This document shows positions 11,125 through 21,389 of a stretch of 64,000 nucleotides of DNA, in pieces (position 1 is the stretch's first letter; each line of letters begins with the position of its first letter). The DNA lies in NCBI GenBank assembly GCA_020536535.1, contig JAHLWZ010000836.1, positions 1 through 64,000 of the forward strand, read 5' to 3'. The DNA is from Pelomyxa schiedti (lineage: Eukaryota; Evosea; Pelobiontida; Pelomyxidae). The position numbers were made by a program, and so were the translations under genes. The notes below the pieces were generated by a model, which was not told the DNA's origin, made no database searches, and worked only from the letters and a program-made list of their open reading frames with translations.

Positions 11125-14069
11125 GTGCGTTGTGCTCGCTTGCTGATCTCGACAGTTTCATTGCCATTATGGGTAGTGGTCATTGTTGTTGCGGTGTCGG
11201 CGTTGGTGGATGTGGCAACGCTGATGGGGGGGCGGTGGCTTCGCCTACTTATGGGAGCGACCTTAATAGTGGTTGTCACTTCTTTGGCTTGTGTGCATTT
11301 TTCTGAAAGATAGTAATTTCACTACCAGGTGTTGGAAATGGAAACAATTCTGGAAGTAATAATGAGTGTTGGTGGCTGTGTGGTGTTGATGGACATAGCT
11401 GTATACATAAGATAGAGAAGTTACGTCCAAGGTCCACACCAGGAGGCAAAAAGCTCCATTGTTGCCACGGTAAATTCCCCCGCTTCCTTGCTTTTTTTTT
11501 TTCAATTCTTTTGGCTTTTGTAACAAATAAAACAGATATGATGGGAGGCTACCTGGATAAAGATTGTACAATTCAAGGTATCTTATTCTGCTTCCGTTTC
11601 TTCATGTTAAATACTACCAGGGGAGGGATTAGTACCTGAACCAGCTGTCTATAACATAAGAAATTGGCAGGTTTTGTCCCATGCGCCCTGATACCTACCA
11701 ACTACCAAGTAGATAATTGACAGTTTTTGTTATTTCAGGTGCGCCTCCCACCTTCACATTATCGTGATATACTTGCTTATTGTTGATAACTTACCGTATC
11801 AAGTCATAATCGTGTTACAATTCCACCAGCCTGCTGGATAAACTGTGGACATATCAATGGGACCAAAGTTTTGGTCTTTTCTTATTTAATTTTATTTATG
11901 TTCTCACCCCATTTTAGGGGACCTTTATTACTGAATGGGGTGAAGGCTTCACTGAGTGTCAAACCCTTCTTAAGGATCCAATAGTTGCTTCCTTTGGTCG
12001 CACGTAACATGTTAATTCTGCACAGGGGTACTCAGAAAAACTAGCCAAATTAATGCAACGATTTTCGTTTGATGGCTGGCTTCTCAACATAGAGAACAAG
12101 ATTACGCCAGAATCGATGCCGTCACTTTTCTTGTTTGTAAATACTCTTACTGAAGCCTGTCACAAATACAACCCACTCTCCCTGGTATGCTGCTCTACTG
12201 TTTCAGCCCAATTTAGATGTTTTAGGTTTTGTGGTACGACTCCGTAACGGTAGAAGGGGCTCTTGAATGGCAGGTGAACCTATTCACATTGGTAAACGTT
12301 GTAACTCTACAAAGAATCAACTTACCCCGCGAAACATCCATTTCTTTGGTCTGTGTGATGGGCTATTCACAAATTATTGCTGGTACCCTGCGAAATTTGG
12401 TATATTAGACTCAAACATTGTGGGGGAAAATAGGAAACCTGGATTTCCAAAGACTTCAAGTGAACTTGCAGGGGCTCGGAAGTATGACATCTATACAGGA
12501 ATAGATGTATTTGGGCGGCATACCCCTTTTGGCCCAGGTTTTGAGTGTTGTCAATCTGTTGAGTCAATTGCCAATGGTTAATCCTACACATCCACAAGTG
12601 CATTATTCTGATTACATGAAGATACTTCTGTTGCTCTGTTTGCTCCTGGTTGGGTGTATGAGAATCTGGAAAAGTGACTTGTTTCGTTTCCCATCTAGTC
12701 TAATTCCTTTCACTACAGAAGTGATTTCATTGCTAACAATTCACGGTTCTGGAATCAACTGCAACAAAATTTTGCAATACAGCCCTTAGAGTTCCAACCA
12801 GGCGAGGTTTTTTGTACCACATTTGATCAAGGTACAAAAAAACCCAAAGAAATCGAACTTGCCAAGACAGTACAGGATATGGTAATAGTCTATCAGTTGC
12901 TGGGAAAAATCTTACCTCCACTTTCAATTCCCCGTGGGTAAATATTAACTTCCAGGTTCCTCTGCAGACAGCATAATAATTTAACCAACTATGGAATAGG
13001 AACTACTCCCCTCATATGGTGACCCACATAGTTTCATCTATCAAAATGGTCGCCCTCCAATCTTGTGACATGAGAAAACAGCTCACTTTTAATAGGGGCT
13101 TCTGTGTCTACTACCATCGTTGCCTCTTCACAAGCCTTCAGTGGGGGCAGCCTTCTTGAGATAAAGTCATCTGAACCACTGCCTGCACTTCCTGACAATT
13201 ATGCAGTTGATTTATTTTCTCTCAACTATCCGGTTTGTATTTGGTTTTTCTTTATCTCCTTTTGATCCTTCTAGTGCACAGGGAAAACTATTGTTACATT
13301 TGTGGTGAACTGCGATACAATTTCATTCATGTTGAAGGTGGAATCGATTGGGGAAAGCTCGCAATCAACCCATTCTGCATATGTGGCTCTTGTATCACAA
13401 GGAAGGGTTCGCACTCATTTTCCCCAACGAACTTGTAACCGCACCTAGCCGAAAAATCCTGCTGTGCACCTGTCACCAAACGGCACAGTTACTCCAAGTT
13501 TATGCCAAGAAGCTCAAGCCGTGATACACCTTTCCGGGGCATGGATTCAAATGTGCTTTGCACTGGACCTTGAAGGCAAAAGAATCACATCCTTAAGTGC
13601 ACTACTGAGCTACTCGGAGACCAGCCCGGTCGTGCGCCTGGGCGGAATATCCATCCACAGCAGCGGGATGTCACAATCACCCCAACCTCTTCCTCAATCG
13701 GCACCAATCCAGTTCACTTCCAAGAGCTATCACTGCTCTGGTGAAGAATCCGGGGACATCCTGGCCCTCAGATGGGATCCCATAAGCAACCCGGAGCCCT
13801 CCTACATGCTCATCCACTACCGTTCCAGTTCCGGCACTGTACCCGGGACCGGAACCGAAACCGGAACTGGAACTGGAACCGAGACTGGGACGAGTACCCC
13901 GACCACAATTTGCCTAGGCCGGACCAAGAATAACTGGTTTGTTCTGACTCATGCCACTCTTCAGCAACTCCAGCAGAGATACAATAATGGGACACCTCTG
14001 TCTCCTCACGATAACTTGCACATCGAACCAGTCTGGTATTGTGGACTCAGTCCTTTTGGTGGTGTGTGA
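11125..14069 (+). CDS. GH85 endo-beta-N-acetylglucosaminidase (ENGase)
   Basis: ENGase cleaves the chitobiose core of N-glycans. The multi-exon gene shows the GH85 signature in order: DMMGGYLDKD (about 11538); GTFITEWGEGFTECQTLL (about 11920); the catalytic strand FDGWLLNIENKITPE (about 12065), where NIE is the family's catalytic Asn and Glu; LTPRNIHFFGLCDGLFTNY; YDIYTGIDVFGRHT; and the VALFAPGWVYENLEK block, split by a short intron. A C-terminal beta-rich region with Gly-Thr/Glu repeats follows, ending CGLSPFGGV. The proposed first exon encodes two hydrophobic stretches (LWVVVIVVAVSALV and LLMGATLIVVVTSLACV), suggesting a membrane-anchored or secreted enzyme, unlike cytosolic animal ENGase. 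That exon is the least certain part. Confidence 0.87.
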
Positions 14070-14200
14070 ACAAAATTGATGTTCAAAAAAGTGTCCAACT
14101 TGGGCAAACATGAAACCAAAAAAAAAACTGCTTCGTCGTGCAAACGCACTTTTTTTTTTCTTTTTGTAAGTAACGTGACACCCGCGCCCGGGTTTAAAAT

Positions 14201-15805
14201 ATGGACGCTGTAGCGAGTTTCAGCAGCAAAGTTCTGCAGGAGATCTTGTCGATACGGGCGCAGTCGGCAACTGCGCCGCCGCCACCATCGCCGCCATCGC
14301 CCACATCGCCCACATCGCCGACAACACCTCCGACATCTCCCACTAGCGTAAACACGGAGGACGACCGCATCCTCGACAGAATCAGCGACTGCATCAGCAG
14401 CAATAAAAACAACATCGACTTGGAACCCGAGGAGCGAGGCGGAGGAGGAGGAGGCGGGGAGCAGCACGTTGGGGAGCAAGGGGGATGGCGGCTCGGCGGC
14501 GGGGGGCCGCTGCCCGGAGCCGTGCCGTCCTTCGGGCTTAGGCAGCAGCCGCACCCGCCGCCGTCCTCGCCGCCCACTTCGTCGCCGCCGCCGCCGCACC
14601 CGCACACGCAGCCGCAGCCGTCCTCGGCGACTTCGCCGTCGCACTTCGGGGGGTTCCGCGTGGCGCCCCCCGGCTCCCTGCCCCCTTACTCGCACTCGCT
14701 CTTCCCGGAGGCCTGCTGCTCGCCTCCCCTCGGAGAGATAAGGAGTGCGCTTGGGCATGACTTCCGGTCTCTGTCGCCGCCATCGTCCCCGCCGCCGCCG
14801 TCGTCGCCGACGTCCCCTGCGTCGCCTTCGATGTGCCGCTGTGGTGGTGGGGGGGGAGGGAGCCAAATACAAAGTCAAAGCCATCAACATGATCAGGGTC
14901 ACCAATCTCACCAGCAACCGCAACCGCAACTGCAACAGCAACACAATCACGAGTCAGAACAAGTGCATGGGGATTGCCCTGAATCGTCGTCGCAGTGCGC
15001 GATGAGGGGCAGAGACCATAAGACTGGGTTTGCGGAGAGCCTCAGGAACGAATACATGTCTATAATGAAGAACGTGGAGTCCGACCCTGGGGCGACGAGG
15101 GCCGCTTTCGAGAGAATCGGCGCTAGCCTGGCCAAGATGATCTCATCGTCTCCAAGTGCTCTTGATCACGATTCTGTATCTGATTCGGAGGCCGCGGCTT
15201 TGGCGGACATGTACCTCTGCTCCAGTCTTATGTACAAGGGCGTACAGTACAACAGGGTTGTCAATACTCCCGGGAGGTCTGCTTTTCTCATTGGAAGCTA
15301 CTCTGTTTGCGACATGAGAGTCGGATCCATGATGCAGGGAGTGAGCCGCGTTCATGTAATACTGTTCTTGATTCCTGGAAAGAATGTTGTACTCGTTGAC
15401 CCAGGATCCCTTTGTGGATTTGTCTCTAAACCCTTTGACCAGCACAATGCCCCAGTACACACACATAGTCATGAGGAGTCTGAAACTGAACACACTCCTG
15501 ACATATCACCTTCAAAACCAGCCCACTCGGGCGGCAAACGGAAGCAAGTGGTGGTTTACAAATGGGCCCAGGCCTTCTATTTGAAAGTACCTGGAGTTAC
15601 TATGCGATTCACATGGGCAAAAGAGTGTGTAGTGTGCCTATCTCTACCTCGCAGCATTCGTTTCAACTGCGGGCATTGCGTTACATGCCACCACTGCTCC
15701 AGACATGTTCGTGAATGCCCAGTGTGCCGTTTGCCCGTTGGTTTTCTTGTTAACGACCTTTCCAACAACTTGGCAACCTTTGTTAGCTATGGAACCAAGT
15801 CTTGA
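14201..15805 (+). CDS. RING-finger protein with low-complexity N-terminus
   Basis: Single exon, 534 residues. The first 250 or so residues are Pro/Ser, Gly and Gln-rich low complexity, in strongly GC-biased codons unlike the middle of the gene. The middle region (about 270-480) contains TPGRSAFLIGSYSVCDMRV and RVHVILFLIPGKNVVLVDPG, which resembles an FHA-like beta sandwich (GS...CD, SR.H, D.gS). The C-terminus is a C3HC4 RING: CVVCLSLPRSIRFNCGHCVT, then C..CS, then ECPVCRLPV. It is therefore a likely E3 ubiquitin ligase; the FHA-like call is weaker. It starts 131 bp after the ENGase stop, on the same strand. Confidence 0.8.
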   Translation: MDAVASFSSKVLQEILSIRAQSATAPPPPSPPSPTSPTSPTTPPTSPTSVNTEDDRILDRISDCISSNKNNIDLEPEERGGGGGGGEQHVGEQGGWRLGGGGPLPGAVPSFGLRQQPHPPPSSPPTSSPPPPHPHTQPQPSSATSPSHFGGFRVAPPGSLPPYSHSLFPEACCSPPLGEIRSALGHDFRSLSPPSSPPPPSSPTSPASPSMCRCGGGGGGSQIQSQSHQHDQGHQSHQQPQPQLQQQHNHESEQVHGDCPESSSQCAMRGRDHKTGFAESLRNEYMSIMKNVESDPGATRAAFERIGASLAKMISSSPSALDHDSVSDSEAAALADMYLCSSLMYKGVQYNRVVNTPGRSAFLIGSYSVCDMRVGSMMQGVSRVHVILFLIPGKNVVLVDPGSLCGFVSKPFDQHNAPVHTHSHEESETEHTPDISPSKPAHSGGKRKQVVVYKWAQAFYLKVPGVTMRFTWAKECVVCLSLPRSIRFNCGHCVTCHHCSRHVRECPVCRLPVGFLVNDLSNNLATFVSYGTKS

Positions 15806-15939
15806 AAAAAAACTTCGTATTCATAGAAATTTGGTTCCTTTTTTCTCTTCAGTTCTGCTTTTCTGACCATTTTTACCAGTCAAATCATTCAGTATGGTCA
15901 TTCACTCAATCAATGAATGGAATAGGTATGCAAGTTCAC

Positions 15940-16320
15940 TCAGAAGTTCGGATTGGTAGGAGGAGCAGTAGGACTCAAGCCCTCACCAGACCTTGTAGCA
16001 ATACTCTGTGCCCTTGCCGCAATGCTTCCCCTTGGAATTTCCTGCCTGCCACCTAGCTCAGCAGAAGCCTTTGCATGCAAAGCTGCAGCTTCAGCGCCAG
16101 TGATATTGGACATAGCAACCTCCTCCTCCGTTGGGGTCCTGGGACCCACCACCTGTGATGCCGGGCGCTCACCGCGAAGTGCTTCAGCAGCAAGGATATC
16201 ATCAGTTGTCATGGGGCAGCAACAGGCTCCAGTCTTCATGTGAGGGGGAGGGGGATATGCAGGCCCAGGCATCATTTGTGGGGGGATATTCTGCTGGGTT
16301 TGGTCTGTGGGTGGTTGCAT
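15940..16320 (-). CDS. Seed maturation protein (SMP)-type LEA protein
   Basis: Small single-exon gene, 126 residues. After a Gln/Pro-rich start (IPPQMMPGPAYPPPP) come two stretches typical of the SMP/LEA_5 family: DDILAAEALRGERP, and the block GAEAAALHAKASAELGG followed by IPRGSIAARAQSIATRSGEG, matching the plant pattern AAAIQAAEVRATG...PGGVAA.AQSAA. SMP proteins are hydrophilic desiccation-protection proteins known mainly from plant seeds. Here a role in cyst or desiccation tolerance is inferred. Convergent with the RING gene, 134 bp apart. The N-terminus could extend upstream if an exon was missed. Confidence 0.7.
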   Translation of the reverse strand: MQPPTDQTQQNIPPQMMPGPAYPPPPHMKTGACCCPMTTDDILAAEALRGERPASQVVGPRTPTEEEVAMSNITGAEAAALHAKASAELGGRQEIPRGSIAARAQSIATRSGEGLSPTAPPTNPNF

Positions 16321-16603
16321 CGCTTCGGCTTGCTTTCTCTTTCCTTGCCTTTGTGGTGTTTTGTTGAATGCTTTGTTTGACTTAGTTTCTGTTGTGCATT
16401 AGTGCTTTTTCCTTTGTGTTCTGGCAACTTGTTACACACCTTTGTTTCCCGCAATATGTCACTGTATGCTTTGCTTAACTTTGTTTCCCTTGTTCTCGAA
16501 ATTACGCTCTCTACAAGTAAAACATATTAGTGGTTGCTAATGCCTAATAGTATGGACCAAAATTTTGTTTTTTGGACAGTAAAGGTTTTTTTGTTCCGTC
16601 ACT

Positions 16604-18681
16604 TCAAGGGTTGGTTTGTTTCGTTGTAGTAGTTGATGCATTTGAGGCTGTGGTGTTTGGGAGTGATTGTTGTCCGGTGAACACTGCTCTAAAGGAGTAT
16701 TGATAGTTTCCATGACGAGAAAATTCATGCTCAACTACTCTTATGGCTGGGGGATTTTCCTCAGGGTTGCCAGTGGGGCCTCTGCCTGAGGCTATGATAT
16801 CGCGGTCCTTGTCCCACCTGTTGATTGAATGGTGATAATTAGAGGAAGGAAAGGAAATGGGTGCTTCCTGTACCCAAAGAGAGCAGAACTGGTCTTGTTC
16901 CAGAAAGGGTTTATCTCTATTACACGGACTTCACCACTATCACGGATGTACAAGTCTATGACATAACTGATTGTCGATAAATAAAAGAAGAAATAAGGGA
17001 AGGGTTCACCTTTTGTATAGGGGTCTAAGCTTATCCTTCAAAACTTGGTCAAAGAATTGTACGATCTGTTTTTGGATAAAACTAAGTTCAATTGTGGACT
17101 GTGAGACGGCTAACTTTTTCTTTGATGTGCTGTTTCTCAGATACAAGGCTTTCAAAAAAGCAAGAATGAAGGTACTGTGTGATAGCTGTCAACATTCCAT
17201 TGTGCACAAAAACTCTGAATTCCATCGAAGGATCAATTTGTTCCCATTTGCGAACTAGTACATTCATTTTAAAGAGACCCGGATTTACCTGCAGCCACCT
17301 GAGTTTACATGTTACATAAAAGAATGCAGGGTGGCTTCATACTGAGAAAGGTCTTCGTGGACACGTTGACTACAGGCAAGAATTTGAACAGCTTCGATTC
17401 CCCAATTAATTGCCATTGCATGATTTACCACTCTGAAGAACTCAATAGAATCACGGTTTGAATCACCAGCAGGAACTTGGCTCATTCTGGCATTGAATAA
17501 GGCAGAAAACCGTCCACCAAACTAGTGGTAATTTAAACTTTGGGAGTATTATTTTATCTGTAGGTAGAAAGAACCAACTGGAATGGCATCCTTTGGGCTC
17601 CGGGTGGATAGTCGTACAAAAGCAGCTCCTCCGAGTTGTTGAATAGCATTTTGAATAGCCACAGCTAATTCATACAGTATTTTGTGCTGAAATTCCTCTG
17701 CGCTGAGTTCTGGGACTGTCGTTGAAGGCATTTCTGATGTTACATTAACATCGTGGGGAGCCGTTACAACTTCCTTTGAAGAGGAAGTCTCAGAGGCTGC
17801 TGGCATCCTATCAGGTTGCTCACTTGGTAATTGAGGCACGAAAGGAACCTTTCTACTCTCAAAGCAATGAATGAGAGCTTTTGCTTGATCTTGGCTCAGT
17901 TCCAATTGAACTGTTGGGAAGGTGAATTCTGTCAGAGCTGGATACCAGCGATCAAGATCAAAGAGAGACTATTGCTTCACATTAGGAAGGCTCAGGGAGA
18001 ACTAAATAAATCATACTTGGTACTGCTTCATTGGAAGCAAAGTTTCTTCTGTAACTGTTTGAAAACGTTAAACGAAGCCAGACAAAATTTCCCAGGCCAC
18101 CTTCAAATGTAGGCGATTCACTTGTCGATAAATTGGTAACATAAGCATAAGTGACAACATGGGGCAGGTGATACTGTTCATCTTGTTCAGCACTTCTGGA
18201 ACAGGGAGTTAGTGATTGAATGCAAAAGTCAAGTACCTTTGGTACATTCGAACTATTGATTGGGGTGCATTACTAGTGTCCAGTTCCAAGTAGGATAGAG
18301 ATAAAGGGTCATCCAACAATAATGTAAAGGGTTTTTGAAATAGAGCTCCGGCTTCCGCCACAGCACGCCCACATATATCACTGGTCCTCAAATGTTCCCC
18401 GATAGTAGCCAACAAACTACCTATATAACAGAGAGCACGGAAGGATAAGTTGAACAGCCTCCATGACCAAAGTTAATGTCAGGGTGAAAGATAAACAAAA
18501 AACAAGGAAATTTTACAACAGCACAAAGAAGAAAATCGATACCAGTCTCCGGAGGTGCAATTGAGCACTCCAACTGCAACACCTTGAGAGTGCATGAGGC
18601 ACTACGAAACATCCTCACACTATCCAAGTGTCTTGGTTCCACCAACACATACTCCCTCTTCCCCAACTCTGACACCTCCAT
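16604..18681 (-). CDS. CDC123/D123-like ATP-grasp protein
   Basis: Six or more exons. Blocks in order: an N-terminal region MEVSELGKREYVLVEPRH with an FHA/adaptor-like beta pattern; DICGRAVAEAG; ALIHCFESRKVPFVPQ; AAFVRLSTRSPKDA, which corresponds to the KLNWSSPKDA motif of CDC123; LACSQRVHEDLSQY; MEFRVFVHNGMLTAITQY (CDC123 has EFRCFV...ISQ); and DLYIRDSGEVRVIEINPF, the ATP-grasp metal-binding strand. CDC123 is an ATP-grasp chaperone that assembles eIF2. The N-terminal 200 or so residues are extra relative to canonical CDC123, so this may be a paralogue with another substrate. The C-terminal tail is Thr/Asn-rich. Confidence 0.65.
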
Positions 18682-18957
18682 TCACTCAAAAACAAATAAT
18701 GCCCCCTCACCCGATGTGGCGAGGTGCCTTCTCGTCACTGTAGTTCGAATCACTGATGGATTTCTGGGAAAACTGAGCATAATGCGCACCGAATGCAAAC
18801 ACAAGTGTTTGTATTGTTGATGACTGTGTTGCGAGCTACAATGGTGTTCCCGCCTTATAAAGGCACTAGAATCGGTCAGTGATGAAAAAAAAAGATGGGG
18901 GTTTTTTTAAAAGTAAAAGTAAATTACAAAGGGCACATGGCTTTGTGTGAAGAGTAT

Positions 18958-21060
18958 TTACAAGATTGTACAAGGCTCCTCAGGCTCATATTGCGGTTGG
19001 GCTGGGCGCTTGTGGCTCCCAGTACCACCCACACCCCCACTTGATCCCATAACCCCGGGGTGGTGGCTGGTGGTGGGGCGTTCTGGGAGTTGGTTGTTAG
19101 CTTTCTGGTGCTCCTGTTCGTCAATGTGTAGGGCGAGGGCAAAGTCCGCGTCAAGCCTAAGTTTGGTGTGGGATATTCGTTTTGTTTTTTTTTTTGGTTT
19201 TTGTTTTGGTTTTTGGTTGGTTGTTGTTTGTGTTGGGGAAGTTACTGTTGGATGGAGTCATCTTTCAGCTTTGTTGGGGGTTTTTCTAGAATAGGTGGCG
19301 GCTCTGTGTAAGGGTGGAAGCTTCCATCACACAAGACAGTGTCTCCGTCAATCTAAAGAAAATGTGTGTAAAAAAAGTAAGGTGCCCAGTTATAAATACC
19401 GCACTGAACTTCTCCCACACAACAGGTTGGTGTAAAAAGCCGAGGTCAGTAACGAGAAGGTATAGTTCGTTCTTATGCTTCGTTATCACACTGAAGTGAT
19501 TTGACCTGATTTGGCATCAGTGGCAATTATCGACATATAACAGATGGTTACCGAAACAGTACGCCAAGTTCCCTTAGGTTTTTGTTTTTAGGGTACTTTA
19601 AGTTGACTGTTTTAAAGACTGGATATGATACCCTTCAACTAGTGCTTTGTGCAACTGTACTAGACCTTCCACTGTAAGTTGGTTTGAGGTATGTGAAAAC
19701 CACTTGTCGATAATATAGCCTTGAGTGTATTGGAATTAAAGTATTCCTTTACTGTTATACCTTGTCTCTGGAGCTCTTCTTCCTGTGGAGTAAGAGATGT
19801 TTGAGCCCCTGTTGCCACTCTCTCGTTCAACTGAGTGCAAGCAATAAGACGCTCTTGTGCAGAATTGTACGAAAGTGTTTGCAGTGCATTGTAGGTATCT
19901 CGGTCCTGGAAGTTCCTTTAGAAATTGTTCAAGGGAAGAAAAACTTGCCTGTTTATCGCAGACCCATCCATGGTAAAGATTTATCTGTATGATGTTAAAA
20001 AGGTACACCTCAAAATTGGTCACTGAGGAATCTTATTTAGGGGAAGGGGGAAAAATTATATGTCAAACAAGATAACCGCACGTTAACATGCCTGTGCAAT
20101 GTCAAACGCTAAGTGCCCTGGAGTAAATTCAAAATCCTGTGGTCTTCAAAGAGTCAAATTTTCATAAAAGAACAAAGACACGAACCCAGTAAATTTCACA
20201 TTGACGTCGAGGCCTGCCTGGAGATCCGGCAAAATCTTGAGAGCGTCTTCAACGTTTTTCTTGTGATTTGCTTTAAACGAGTCAATTACCTCAGGAGTTG
20301 CATCTAGCTAAACAGAGAGTGAGTTCCTACAAACCATAATAAAATGGGGAATAAATGTACAGGGATATCAGCAGGTACAGTTCGGAAATGGTCAGCCAGC
20401 ATCTCCACCTTGTAATATTTAACCAAACGAAAAAAAGGGGGTGCAAGATACCATTTGATATCCATAAAGGCCCTCCATCCTGCAAGTCAACTGTTTTCTC
20501 AAAAAAAGAACATTACCTATCTCTTAAAATGAGTATCAAGTAAAAGAGGGTAGAAAAAAACACAAAGGGGCAGGCAAGAATCCCATAATTCACGCACATA
20601 TAGCCAGCAGGGGACACGGCCCGTTCCTGTTCTGAATCACAATGCTCGTGTGCATCCCATCATACCAAACCACCTTGCTCGGGTGCCTCTCGTCAACCCA
20701 CCCCTCGTGCCCCGGAACCGACGATGCCGCGGGCGACATCATCGACGGGAAGGCGTAGGGAGGCGGCGGCGTGAGCGTGGCCCCGCTCGAGAACGTGAAG
20801 GAAGCAGGAGGGGGAGGAGCCGTGGCGGTAGGGGACGAGAACACAGCAGAGGAAGATGACGAGGCCGTGGCCTCGTGCGCAGTGGCCGAGGGGACAGGGG
20901 TGACAATGATGGGAGCTTCTGTGATGAGGGGCACGACTACATACGACGTGGTGCCGTCCATCGAAAAATTTCCAACCAATTTTGATTGTGAGCTTGTTCT
21001 TCGAATGGAAGGCGGGAGAGTCACCCAATTGTGCAAGCCAAAATGGTTTGCTGGCAACAC
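18958..21060 (-). CDS. MINDY-family deubiquitinase (FAM63-like)
   Basis: MINDY enzymes trim Lys48-linked polyubiquitin chains. A low-complexity Ser/Pro N-terminus leads into the catalytic block IVIQNRNGPCPLLAICA, with the catalytic Cys in NGPCPLLA, then NVLFLRKQL. Later exons give ALKILPDLQAGLDVNVKFTG, DFEFTPGHLAFDIAQ, LYHGWVCD, the His block RSNHFSVITKHK, and NELYLLVTDLGFLHQPVVWE. A ubiquitin-interacting-motif-like helix (DADFALALHIDEQE) precedes the end. The last four residues are CTIL, a possible CaaX prenylation box. The start may be at 21060 or at the in-frame Met near 20964. About seven exons. All catalytic motifs are intact. Confidence 0.9.
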
Positions 21061-21389
21061 TCACTGAAATTGCGCGCTGCACCTTCCTTGATTCCCAAGT
21101 CAGGCACTAGGGACCAGAAGGAGCAGCGTGCCCATAATCCTGACTTCCCAGAAGGGGTAGATAAGCGAACAGCCGGAGAAAAATAAAAATCACCGGCGCA
21201 GGGCCAGGCGCATAACGTTTTTGTCATTCGCCTTTTACTAATGAGCAACCGTGCTCCTGGTCGTCAACTAATGCGCTTTGATCACGTATTTTTGTGATTG
21301 GGAGGGGCTTGTACTCTCCCTTCTTTCAAATCAATAAAAATTGCCGTCCGTCTCTCCGATCGGATAAACCACAGCCAAGAGGCGTTTCC
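21061..21389. promoter_or_regulatory. Divergent promoter region, MINDY / uncharacterised gene
   Basis: About 330 bp between two divergent start codons, so both promoters must lie here or overlap the first exons. I see no recognisable TATA box or shared motif. Confidence 0.35.

Noticed and set aside
11025-11279. Minus-strand open frame between IFT88 and ENGase
   Set aside because: It is Thr/Arg-rich without motifs, and it overlaps the better supported first exon of the GH85 gene and the divergent promoter.
14006-14950. Long Arg-rich open frame on the minus strand opposite the RING gene
   Set aside because: It is antisense to a GC-rich low-complexity exon whose plus-strand frame ends in a genuine RING domain; the Arg-rich translation is a shadow of Pro/Ser codons.
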